DNA of 64,000 nucleotides, from the NCBI GenBank assembly GCA_033239125.1, contig BSWB01000005.1, positions 49,460,993 to 49,524,992 on the forward strand, in the 5' to 3' direction. This document shows, piece by piece, positions 34,601 to 44,546 of this stretch; within the stretch, counting starts at the first letter, position 1, and every line of letters begins with the position of its first letter. Both the position numbers and the translations under genes were made by a program. This stretch comes from Fagopyrum homotropicum. Lineage: Eukaryota > Streptophyta > Magnoliopsida > Caryophyllales > Polygonaceae. The notes under the pieces were generated by a model. That model saw only the letters and a list, made by a program, of their open reading frames with translations, was not told the DNA's origin and ran no database searches.

Positions 34601-36019
34601 TACTTGTAGCAGCTGGTGCTGACGGCTCCTCAGCGCTCCTCAACTCAAAAACTCTACCTCGAGCTCCTCGGCTATCACTGGTACCAGCCTCTCTACCTCT
34701 ACCTCTACTCGGTCCTGGAGCTAACCCCTGAGTAGCAGGCGTGCTTGGGACTCTTTGATGGTCCTTGTGTCTGATGCTGAAGCGGTCTCTGCCCACCTCC
34801 TAATGCACCTGTAGGTGAAGAACCCTGCTGTGATGACGCCTTGCCTTGACGGCAAAACGTAGCTCTATGTCCTGGCTTCCCACACGAGAAGCAAGTCAGT
34901 GGTGCTCTAGGGCAATCAGTCTTCACATGCCCATAGGCCCCACAGTTGTAACATTGCCGGCCTCTCTCAACTGTCTGTGCAAACACTGGAACACTCGAGC
35001 GACCCTGAGTCTGACCTCGCCCATATCCAGATGCTCCTGCACCAGTAGGTGTGGTACGTTGTCTCTTCTCAGACCGTCCTGTCTGAGAAGTCCTCTTCTG
35101 GCTAGCTCTCTCTCTCTCTCTCATAGGCAGAGGCCCGATCCTGGTAGTCTGCCAATGAGTCACAGTGAAATCCCGCCATGTATGAGCATGTGCTCTCCCT
35201 CAGACGACGGGCGAAAAGGTACACATGCTGGTCCTCAGATGGTGCAGCTGGAGCCAACAAGACTAGCTCAGTCTGGAAGCGGCGAATGGCGTCTGTAATG
35301 GGTACGTCCTCAAAACCTGCCTCCACGAAGTCCTGCAACTTCTCCATCCTCAGTGAGGCGGGGCAGAACTACTCCCTCAACATAGTCCTCATCTGCTCAT
35401 AAGTGGTGACTCGTGCTATAACTGTCCTCCACCACTGATGTGCCAGGTCACGGAATAGAGACTGTACTAGCTCCATCCGTCTGTCCTCTTGGCAGCGAAT
35501 AGACTCTAAAGATGAGTCTACATGCCCAATCCACACCTCAGTCTCTAGTCCGATCTCCCCAGAGAAGTGTGGTACCCCTTGCTGGTGGAATGCCTTCAAC
35601 CAGGTATCTGGTCGAGGCCCTCGGGTCTCCTCCACAACTCGAGTTGGCTCAACTACACGAACTGGTGCAGCTGGAACCTGAGTAGCTACATGGGATCTCT
35701 CAGATAATCCCCCATGCCCTGGTAGATCTGGGGCTCGTCTTCCCGCTCTGATGGCCTCCTCAAAATGCCGGATATAATCTTTGAACTCTGATCCGCTCCT
35801 AGAGACCCGGTTTGAGCCATCAAAATGCTCTAGATGGGTCTACTTCCTCCTGGACCCACCACTACTCGTAGATAGAACTACGCTCTCAGAAACCTCCTCA
35901 GGAGCCTCCTCCACCCCTAGTGGATCTACAGCGGGAGCTGGTCCCTATCCTATCCCTCTTGGAGGAAGAGGTGGTCTACCTCTACCTCTACTTGCAGCAG
36001 TAGCTCTAGTCCGAGCCAT
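34601..36019 (-). pseudogene. Chromovirus gag of E with two zinc knuckles
   Basis: The ATG is at 36019-36017 (MARTRATAASRGRG), followed by stops and shifts near 35945 and 35840. The capsid-like region has FSGE...WIGHVDSSLE, LAHQWWRTV and LARRLRES-type sequence (35640-35100). Two CCHC knuckles, CYNCGAYGHVKTDC and CFSCGKPGHRATFC, lie near 34960-34860. A frameshift near 35115 at a (TC)n tract and a stop near 35370 break it. Confidence 0.85.
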
Positions 36020-36127
36020 CTGCGGGGTATGCACACCTAACGTATAAGGCTCTATATATGCCATATGTATAGATATATATATATAATACTTAATAATACA
36101 TGCATACACATCATCACATAAGAGGTG

Positions 36128-36181
<54 letters not shown>

Positions 36182-36376
36182 CATATATATATACAGTCGA
36201 GATCCTCCGATGGGTGACGACATCTGTACATACTATCCCAAAACATATGTACTCGCTTTAAAACCAAAACCTTTTAAAAAGTCAAACCCCATATGGGTTC
36301 TGTTTATTTATCCACTCTACCTTTATTGCAGATAGCAAGTGCCATTGTTGTCAACCTAAGGCTCTGATACAAACTT
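36020..36376 (-). other. Leader of E with (TA)n tracts and tRNA-iMet PBS
   Basis: Alternating TA/CA tracts occupy 36065-36195. The PBS at 36360-36373 is the complement of an initiator tRNA-Met 3' end with changed leading bases (TTTGTATCAGAGCC instead of TGGTATCAGAGCC). F retains the unmutated form. Confidence 0.8.
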
Positions 36377-38234
36377 TGTAGCACCCCGATTCCGCGGGAC
36401 TCGGGATGCTACATTGGGCTAGGATCTCATAATGGATCCCGATCCTAGCCTGACAACAAGTTCGCTGGATCTTACAACAAGGCACTAGTAGAGTAAAAAC
36501 AAATACATAAAAGTTGTATGATACATCAAAAGAGTTTACAACTCAAAGCCGAGTACAAAACATTAACAATAACATAAACATCTGATACAAATATACCAAC
36601 CCATGCATCCTAATGTACAGAAGTCCTCGGCTAGTCACACCATCTGGCTTACTCTACAGTCTTTCTAACCTGCAGATCATCTATAACACGGTATACACCG
36701 TTAGCTACAGTAATAGATAAGCATGAAGGTAATAGCACAAACACACATTAACATCTCATACATGCAATGTCACACACATTCATTTATTATCTTTTATTAC
36801 GTTATTCCATTACTAATTCAACTTCTTTTGTAACATGAGGAGCCTAAAGAACCCCGTCTCTTCCCCCTTTAACCCAGGTGTTGCATGGGGATCTACCTCC
36901 CCCCTGAGCTACTAGCTTCCGAGCACCTCCTTCCACTCTCGGCGAGTTTCTGGCAAGTGGTTACCGCCGTTATAATAAACTTGGGCCATTTAAATGTAAT
37001 AAATGGTCGTCCTAGTCCGGTTTAGGTTATAAATGCATAATCATATGAACACACACAACCATCACAATCATACAAATCTATAATTGAACGCTAAGTAAGT
37101 CCTATGGACTTACTTGTCACACTCGTATCCAATACCACGTCACAGCTCCCCTTGGGGAAGGAATCAACGCCTGCAATAGCAAGGCACACAACATCATACA
37201 CTACAAGGGTTAGGAGACTCGTCTCCATAACCAGAACCAACTTACAACCTCAATCTAAACCTCAAGATCATAACAAGCTCACATATGCCTATGGTATAAC
37301 CTCAACATCAACACAAGTGCCTAAGGCACATCTCTATCATACAACTCATTCTAGCTAAGCTAGCCTAGCTCTACAACTAAAGCCAAGGTCAAAGGAAAGG
37401 AAGAAGGAAACATACCAACAAGGTATGCACTGGACGCACCAGCGGAACAAAGGACGCAAGGGTGCTGAACTAGTCAGGGCGGATGGCTCAGGGCGCAGGG
37501 ACGGCTCACACACCAGGCGTAAGTGCGGTTCAAGACAGGCACAGGGGCGGCTGTTTATGCAGAAAGTTGGCCCCGACTTCTCTTCGATCCCTTTCTCGAC
37601 TCTCTTCACGTCTTCAACATACCACAACAACATATACACATATATACATATATATATGATCATCAAAAACGTCCAGGAAGGATCCAACACAAGTCTTAAC
37701 TTGTGAGTCCTAAGCTAAAGAGAAAGATAAGAAGCAAAAAAGAGAGGATGAAGAGGAAGAGGAAACACTCACCACAAAACCTAAGCAGAAGTGAAGATCA
37801 CCACAACATCACCACCACTGGCTATCAACAGCACAACAACAACAGCCATCATAAACAGCATTCAAAGCCAAGCTCAACACTCTCACAAACTTACACAAGA
37901 GCAAGAGAAGCAAGAGAGATCAAGGAAGAAGAGATGAGAGGATGAAGGAGAAGAAGAACGTGAGGAGGAAGAGAGAGACTGAAGAGATGAAGAAACCCTT
38001 CATTTGAAGGTTGGGAGGCTTATATACAAAGCTTCCCAAAAGCAAGGTCAAGAGGTCAACAAAGGTGGCTGCAGCCGCATAAAACCGTAGGGGCGGACCG
38101 ACTAAGGCGCAGGGGCGGCTCACCTGTGGCGCAGGGGCGGCCCACGTGGTGCGTAGGTGCGGCTGATAGGGTCCAACAAAGCTCAGCCAAGGCTTAACAA
38201 GGATTCCTAGGCTCCAAGGACTAAGGCTCTTACA
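36377..38234 (-). repeat. 5' LTR of chromovirus E (1858 bp)
   Basis: Same ends as the 3' LTR (TGTAGCACC here for TGTAACACC). TATA-like TATATAAG on the minus strand at about 38026-38019. GC-motif clusters at 37434-37560 and 38062-38165, at the same two places as in the 3' LTR but with different unit content. Confidence 0.85.
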
Positions 38235-38420
38235 TCCCGAGCTCAGCCGACAATTCATTGCTACCTTCACCATGGAGAAGGAGGATCACGTGTGTGTTGG
38301 ACTTTCCTTCAAGTTCAACAAGAAGAAGTACACACTTGATTACCTCCAGCTGCAGGAGGCCTTTGAGGTCACTCTCAATCCCTCCGAGAATTGGTGGGAG
38401 CCCATTCTGACCCCCGACCT
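38235..38420 (+). pseudogene. Env-like (Athila ORF) fragment of the D family
   Basis: The frame from 38238 encodes ELSRQFIATFT, then MEKEDHVCVG and KFNKKKYTLDYLQLQEAF. The pattern resembles the conserved N-terminal part of Athila env-like ORFs. About 60 codons remain. It is joined directly to D-type LTR sequence near 38421, so the middle and 3' UTR were deleted. Confidence 0.5.
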
Positions 38421-38944
38421 ATGTGAGTTCTGGTCTTTAATCTAGTAGAAACCTTTAGGTAAAAACTGGTTGTGATTACTTAAGGGAAAGGAATACAAAT
38501 ATAAAGAAAAGTTTAATGGTTTTAGTCTTCTTTCTATATCTCTTTGTCTTTGTTTGAAAGCTAACTTGTGACTTGTTCTTGTAGGTTTACGGAACATTAA
38601 CTTGTTAAGTTGTGTTGATGCCGGTTGGCTCAACACATATATATGATCAAGACGAGAACATGCTAATAAACTTATAAAAGGAACAAACTAAAGTAGCATT
38701 GTATGCTAAGATTCAACCTAGTGTAGTTCATTCCTCATTATCTTATTCACCAATTTACCTGCTTCTTATGCTTTGTCTAGTGACATGTCAATCCAAATCC
38801 CCCCCCTTTTTTTTGGTTACATTGTCAATAATTGAATCTAATATAAACATAAACCAAACTCTCTTGGGTTCGACCCTTACTTAACCACTATACTTGCTTT
38901 AGTGTTAAATTAGGAGATTACTTTGATAAGATAAAAACGACTTA
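38421..38944 (+). repeat. Partial LTR of the D family (3' half)
   Basis: Reverse-complement match to about 6229-6735, from 'gtctttaatctagtag' to 'aaacgactta'. A C-run followed by a T-run at about 38800-38816 corresponds to the G-run of the D LTR. Confidence 0.65.
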
Positions 38945-38962
38945 AGGAATAAATTCTTGTCA

Positions 38963-40275
38963 ATGATCATCACTCATCCCCCCCTGTGAGATCATCTTCA
39001 GGGCATCTCCTCCTACCCTCAAGCGGAGGCAAGTGGTCACGACCCGTTATAATACACTTGGGCCATTTAAAGTACTATTGGTCATCCTAGTCCGGTTTAA
39101 GTTACAAATGCACAATCATATGAACACACACAACCATCACAATCACACAAACTCACAACTGAACGCTAAGTAAGTCCTATGAACTTACCTATAATACTCG
39201 TAATCAATACCACTTCACATCTTCCCCTTGGGGAAGTAATCAGCGCTAACAATAGCAAGGAACACAACATCACATACTACAAGGGTTAGGAGACTCATCT
39301 CCAAAACCATAACCAATCTACAATCTCAATCTAAACCTCAAGATCATAACATGCTCAAAAATGCCTAAGGCATATCCTCAACATAAACACAAGTGCCTAA
39401 GGCACATCTCTATCATACAACTCATCCTAACCAAGCTAGCCTAGCCAACATCTAAGTCAAGGCCAAAGGAAAGGAAGGAAGAAAACATACCAACAAAGTA
39501 TGCCCTGAATGCACCAACATAAGCAAAGAACTTAAGGCTGACCCAGTGAGGCGCAGGGGCGGCTCACTCAAGGCGTAGGGGCGGTCCACAGCAGGCGCAG
39601 GGGTGGCCAAGCTCAGGCGCAGGGGCGACTGTCTGTGCAGAATATTGGCCCCGACTTCTCTTCGATCTGTTTTTCGACTCTCTTCACTTCTTCATCATAC
39701 CACAGCAACACACATACATATATACACATGTATGAAGATCAGAACATCCCGGAGAGGATCCAACACAAGTCTAACTTGTGATCCTAAGGTAAGAAGAAAG
39801 AAAGAAGCAAGAAAGAAGAAAGAAGGAAGATGGAGAAGGAGGTCTCACCTCAGCAAATCCCTAAGCAGCAACTAAGAGCATCCACACACCTCACAACCTC
39901 AACACAACAGCAACAACTCTCATCATCATCCTCATGATCATCCAAATCCAAAACCACCAACAAACTCTCAAAACTCACTCACAAAAACAAGGAAGATCAA
40001 GGAAGAGAAGAGGAAAAAGAAGAAGAGCGTAAGGAGGATGAAAAAGTTGGAATGAGGTGAAGAAACCCCACATCTGTAGGAATGGAAGGCTTATGAAGGA
40101 AGCCAGCTGCAAAGCACAAGTGAAAGGGTCAACGAAGGCGGTTGCAACCACACAAAGCCGCAGGGGTTGTCACTGTGAGGCGCAGGTGCGGCCACCATGG
40201 TCCGCAGGGGCGGCTGCCAAGGTCCAGCAAAGGATCAATAAGGCTCCTAAGGCTCCAAGGACTAAGGCTCTTACA
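38963..40275 (-). repeat. 3' LTR of F, distal part missing
   Basis: Ends (plus orientation) at GGCTCTTACA like the E LTR. The other end begins at TGATCATCACTCA, corresponding to about 41292 in the F 5' LTR, so the outer 490 bp are gone. GC-motif clusters at 39545-39635 and 40138-40220. Confidence 0.75.
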
Positions 40276-40798
40276 TCACACCCCCCTAAAAACAAGTTTC
40301 GTCACGAAACTTGTTTTTAGGGGGGGTATGCACACCTAACGTATAAGGCTCTTACATCTACGGGGTATGCACACCTAACGTATAAGGCTCTATATAGGCC
40401 ATATGTATAGATATATATATAATACTTAATAGTACATGCATACACATCAACACATAGGAGATATCTATATATATCTATATATATACATATATCTATACTA
40501 TGGAGATCCTAAGAAGGGTAACAACTTCTGTATACACTATACTAAAACATATGTACTCGCTTTAAAACCAAAACCTTTTCAAAAGTCAGTCCCCTTCCGG
40601 GTTCTGTTTATTTATCCACTCTACCTTTATTGCAGATAGCAAGTGCCATATACACTATCCCAAAACATATGTACTCGTTTTAAAACCAAAACATTTTCAA
40701 AAGTCAGTCCCCTTTCGGGTTCTGTTTATTTATCCACTCTACCTTTATTGCAGATAGCAAGTACCATTGTTGTCAACCTAAGGCTCTGATACCAACTC
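40276..40798 (-). other. Collapsed interior of F: palindrome, 118-bp duplication and PBS
   Basis: A perfect inverted repeat with 22-nt arms (40281-40302 and 40304-40325, 1-nt spacer) covers the PPT. Two copies of a leader segment (GGTATGCACACCTAACG, at about 40325 and 40361) follow. A tandem duplication of 118 bp occupies 40531-40648 and 40649-40766. The PBS TGGTATCAGAGCC (minus, 40794-40782) is intact, complementary to initiator tRNA-Met. Confidence 0.8.
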
Positions 40799-41766
40799 TG
40801 TAACACCCCGAATCCACGGGACTCGGAGTGCCACATTGGGCTAGGATCTCACAATGGATCCTGACCCTAGCCTGACAACAAGTTCACTAGATCTTACAAC
40901 AAGGCACAGGTAGATTAAAACCAAATACATAAAACTGTATAAGATACAACAAAAGGGTTTACAACAATTAAGCCGAGTATAAAACAACATCCACAAACAT
41001 CATATACAAAATATCCCATATCCCACATAACCCTAATGTACAGAAGTCCTCGGCTGGTCACCTTATCTGGCTCACTTTGCAGTCTTCCTAACCTGCAGAT
41101 CATCTACAACACGGTATACACCGTTAGCTACAGAAATGAAAAGGTATGAAGGTAATAGCACAAACACACATCCACATCTCATACATGCAATGCCACACAG
41201 TTATTCCATTACTAATTCAACTTATTTTGTAAAACGAGGAGCCTAAAGAACCTCGTCCCATCCAATGTAACACTGGGGTTTTGCATGGGGGTGATCATCA
41301 CTCACCCCCCCCCCACCGTGAAGATCATCTTCAGGGCACCTCCTCCTACCCGCAAGCGGAGGCAAGTGGTCATGACCCGTTATAATACACTTGGGCCATT
41401 TAAAGTAATAAATGGTCATCCTAGTCCGGTTTAGGTTACAAATGCACAATCATATGAACACACACAACCATCACAAACTCACAACTAAACGCTAAGTAAG
41501 TCCTATGGACTTACCTGTAATACTTGAAATCAATACCACGTCACAGTTTCCCCTTGGGAAAGTAATCAACGCCTGCAATAGCAAGGCACACAACATCACA
41601 TACTACAAGGGTTAAGAGACTCGTCTCCATAACCATAAACAACCTACAATCTCAATCTAAACCTCAAGATCATAACATGCTCACAAATGCCTAAGGCATG
41701 TCATCAACATAAAAACAAGTGCCTAAGGCACATCTCAATCATACAACTCATCCTAACCAAGCTAGC
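40799..41766 (-). repeat. 5' LTR of F, interrupted by element B
   Basis: Starts TGTAACACCCCG at 40799 and follows the E LTR until 41766, where the B LTR begins. About half of the expected 1.86 kb is present. Confidence 0.8.
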
Positions 41767-42630
41767 TGATAACACAATTTATGACGTTAGTCTAGGCATC
41801 CATTTAGATAGTTTTTTCCGCTATTCATGCATAGTTTAGCATTAGTTCGTGACGTTTATAACAATACATGTATATTTCTCGAGATAGACGTCTACACGGA
41901 CTTTTGCATGTTTTGTAGGTATTTTGGGAACTTTTAGAGCCTAATCGATACATCCGAGGATCATTCCTCATGATGAAACGTATCCGAGCTCATTGAGAAG
42001 CAAGTTAGGAGCAAAGGAGAACACATGGGACCATGTTGGTGCATGCCTTGCACCAACTTGCGGCTTAGCGATCAAAAGAAGGCTGAAACACAGGAATCAC
42101 GGCCACTGGGAGTTCCACGGCCGTGGAAACTGCCCGTGATTCCTTCTGCACAGCTGGGACAGCTGTCACACCATCTCCATAACCGACTCTTGCAAATGGT
42201 GAAGGCTATAAGTACCCTTGCAGGCTGATAACAAAGGCATCCATCCACTACACACCTTACCTCACAAATATTCTCTCATTGTAAGATTGGATTGGAGCTA
42301 CTCTTGGAGGAGAAGAAAAACTTCCATTGGAGAAGAAGAGAAGAACACGCCATTCTTAGAGTTTCTTAGTTTTTAGAGTGAAATTTGTTGGAAATATTTT
42401 CTAGGGTTGTAAGAACGATTCGAACCTTCTTTTGAAAGGGTGTAAGTCTCTCTTTTAACATCTATTCAGCTCGTTTTTCTTGTTCTATTCACTTCATCTC
42501 CCTTTCATTTCATCCTCTTGACATGGACTCCATGATTTTATGCTTGATGATTTTGATTGTGATGATACATGTTGTTGGCTAAATAGATGTGATTCTAGGG
42601 TAAGAAAATGATGGTTATGGCTTGGACTAT
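41767..42630 (+). repeat. Left LTR of B, first part
   Basis: Starts TGATAACACAATTTATGACG. Contains the palindrome CCACGGCCGTGG at about 42115-42126 between GAATCACGG-type repeats, and a TATA-like CTATAAGT near 42206. Continues at 54505. Confidence 0.85.
42626..42630. other. Target-site duplication of A, left copy (actat)
   Basis: Identical to 54500-54504. The sequence spanning the two junctions matches the uninterrupted C LTR on the other strand near 8960-8985. Confidence 0.9.
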
Positions 42631-44421
42631 TGATAGCATGAATTATAGTCTATATCTTGGGGTTTGTTTGGACGTTTTATCTTTCATAATCTGCATGTTT
42701 GTGTGTATAATATGTGATTATACTACCATTTCATCTACCTTTGCGAGGATCGAGGTCTACACCTAGTTTTGTTGTAATTGCAGGTAATTTGGTACGTTTT
42801 GCATCAAAAAGGAACAAAAAGGAGTCATGAGTCATTTAGAGCTACATCCAGGAAGCATAGCCATGGACTAAAGATTTACTTTGGACCAGTTTTGAGATAT
42901 TTCGCATTCAGTTGTAACTCACCTCGGTTGACCAGAGATTCACCTCGACCGAGGCAATCCAGAGACGCCGACTCGACCGAGGCGAATACCTAGGACGCGG
43001 CGAGAATATTTTATTCTTGGCTGAGATCTTTTAAAATTGGAAAGAGATCTTATATTTTTGGGCTTGGCTCCTGGAAGGAAGGAGATATGCAGAATCATAT
43101 ATTTTACCTATATTCATGGGAAAATATCTGTCTAAGATTTATTATCTTTGGAGGGTTATTTTCCTATAAAAAGGGTCGGATTTCCCATAATTCCGGCATC
43201 CGCTATCATCCGCTATCATCCGCTAGCATCCGCTATCATCCGCTATCATCCGCTTAGTGCTGGACATCTCGCATACATCTCGCAGCAGCCGCACTCCAGT
43301 TTGGGAGAGATTTGGAGAACCTTTTTGAAGGTTGAAGGAAGATTGAAGTCTATAGCTTTTATAGCTTTTTGGAGGGTTTTGTAAGATTGTCTTTAATTCC
43401 CTCATTGATTGTCTTGTCTTTTTGGATTGCTATCCAAGGAACGCTTTGTTGTGATATTTGATTCAGTTATTGAAGTCTTTTCATTAAATTCTTCTTTGTT
43501 CAAATATTCACCTTCTTCCCATATATTTGATTAATACTTTCATGATGATGAGTGGCTAATTTCCTTGTGTGATTCTAGGGTGATTGGCTGAAGGTTGTGG
43601 GGAAAACAATGATAGAATAATCTTAGATTCCAGTAGGATCCTGAAAGTTCGAGTCTTTAACCTTAACCCTAAGCATCTCGTTCAGTCGATGAACATCTCG
43701 GCCGGGGTGGAAACTGGCTGACCGAGGTGACTTATCTGATCCTTAACTGAGAGTTAAGTGTTAGAGTTTGCCAAATCCTATTCTTATTACACCTTTCCTG
43801 GTTCAAAGCAAGCTTAGGATGAGACTTACCTGGTAATTCCTTAGTTTGTGTACCAACGATCATAAGTGTAGGTAATAAAGGTTCATCCTTTATTGGGGTT
43901 TGAGTGTGCTTCCATCCCATCTTTGTGAGTTAGCCTGAGACTTACCCGGTAAAGGTTGATTCTATTCCCTTAGATGGTGTGTTAGTTTGAGGTTATAGTC
44001 CTTTATCTTGATTCCTTGAGACTTACCCGGTAATAGGAGTTATGGTTTAAGATTAGTGTGTAGTGAGACTTACCCGGTGATCTACTCCACTTTAGTAACA
44101 CCTTCCCCACGCAAAGATCTCAGCTTTGTCCGCTTATCTATAGATCTTGAGTTGGAACCACAACTAGATGCTTTAATCCCTAGAATTTCATGTTTGCTTA
44201 TTTGACTTCTTATTCATCTTTGATTGTGTTAATCGCTCTTGTGGTTAGTATTGACATAAGCACACCGTATTGACTTTGTTTCACCGAGTCCCTGTGATCG
44301 ACCCCTGGAATTTTCTTGCTTTTACTACGATTGACCCGTACACTGCGGGTTCGCATCCTTGTTTTAAGCTTAAGTCTAGGGTTATAAATTTAAAGCTTGC
44401 ACACACCGTTTGGAGCGAACA
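42631..44421 (+). repeat. Left LTR of A (1791 bp)
   Basis: TGATAGCATG...GAGCGAACA. Self-complementary CCTCGACCGAGG-type motifs at 42922-42982, with a second group at 43690-43735. TATA box TATAAAAAG at 43165. A decanucleotide array (CCGCTATCAT-like, 5 units) at about 43201-43250. Four 16-mers at 43821, 43937, 44018 and 44065. Confidence 0.9.
43165..43173 (+). promoter_or_regulatory. TATA box of the A LTR
   Basis: TATAAAAAG. The decamer array starts about 30 nt downstream, where transcription and the R region would begin. The same arrangement occurs at 53233 in the right LTR. Confidence 0.6.
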
Positions 44422-44427
44422 AGTTTT

Positions 44428-44445
44428 TGGCGCCGTTGCCGGGGA
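44428..44445 (+). other. Primer-binding site of A (tRNA-Asp)
   Basis: TGGCGCCGTTGCCGGGGA, full complement of the plant tRNA-Asp 3' end as used by Athila elements, 6 nt after the LTR. Confidence 0.9.
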
Positions 44446-44546
44446 CTTGGTCTAGACTGAGCCGGTACGGTTTGCTCTTGGGGCGATTGCCCCGTTTCAT
44501 CTAACCACTCTACTTGAGTGACTTTTGCAGGTTCTTTCTTAGGTAT

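Larger units (their letters stand above)
28839..38234 (-). mobile_element. Ty3/gypsy chromovirus E (Tekay/Del-like)
   Basis: 3' LTR 28839-30699, PPT about 30700-30715, pol and gag 31215-36019, leader 36020-36376 with PBS, 5' LTR 36377-38234. LTR ends are TGTAAGAGCC and GTGTTACA (minus strand). Order PR-RT-RH-IN plus a chromodomain-like C-terminus marks a chromovirus. The flanks are acaaa (left) and tcccg (right), not a target duplication, and the LTRs differ by several percent, so the element is old, recombinant or both. Confidence 0.85.
38963..41766 (-). mobile_element. Chromovirus F, internally deleted remnant
   Basis: E-related element: partial 3' LTR 38963-40275, a residue of internal sequence 40276-40798 with no gag or pol, and 5' LTR 40799-41766 cut by element B. 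All coding sequence has been lost: the PPT region is followed within about 50 bp by the leader. Confidence 0.8.

Noticed and set aside
36052..36267. Tyr/Ile-rich ORFs over the E leader
   Set aside because: Translations of (TA)n tracts, no coding meaning.
38855..38885. Pol III B-box-like GGGTTCGACCC in the D LTR
   Set aside because: No A-box at tRNA-like distance and no cloverleaf; the GGTTCGACC phrase recurs in several Athila-type LTR ends and belongs to the LTR.
43819..44082. CRISPR-like reading of the four 16-mers
   Set aside because: Eukaryotic LTR context, unequal spacers that are homologous between copies, no cas genes.
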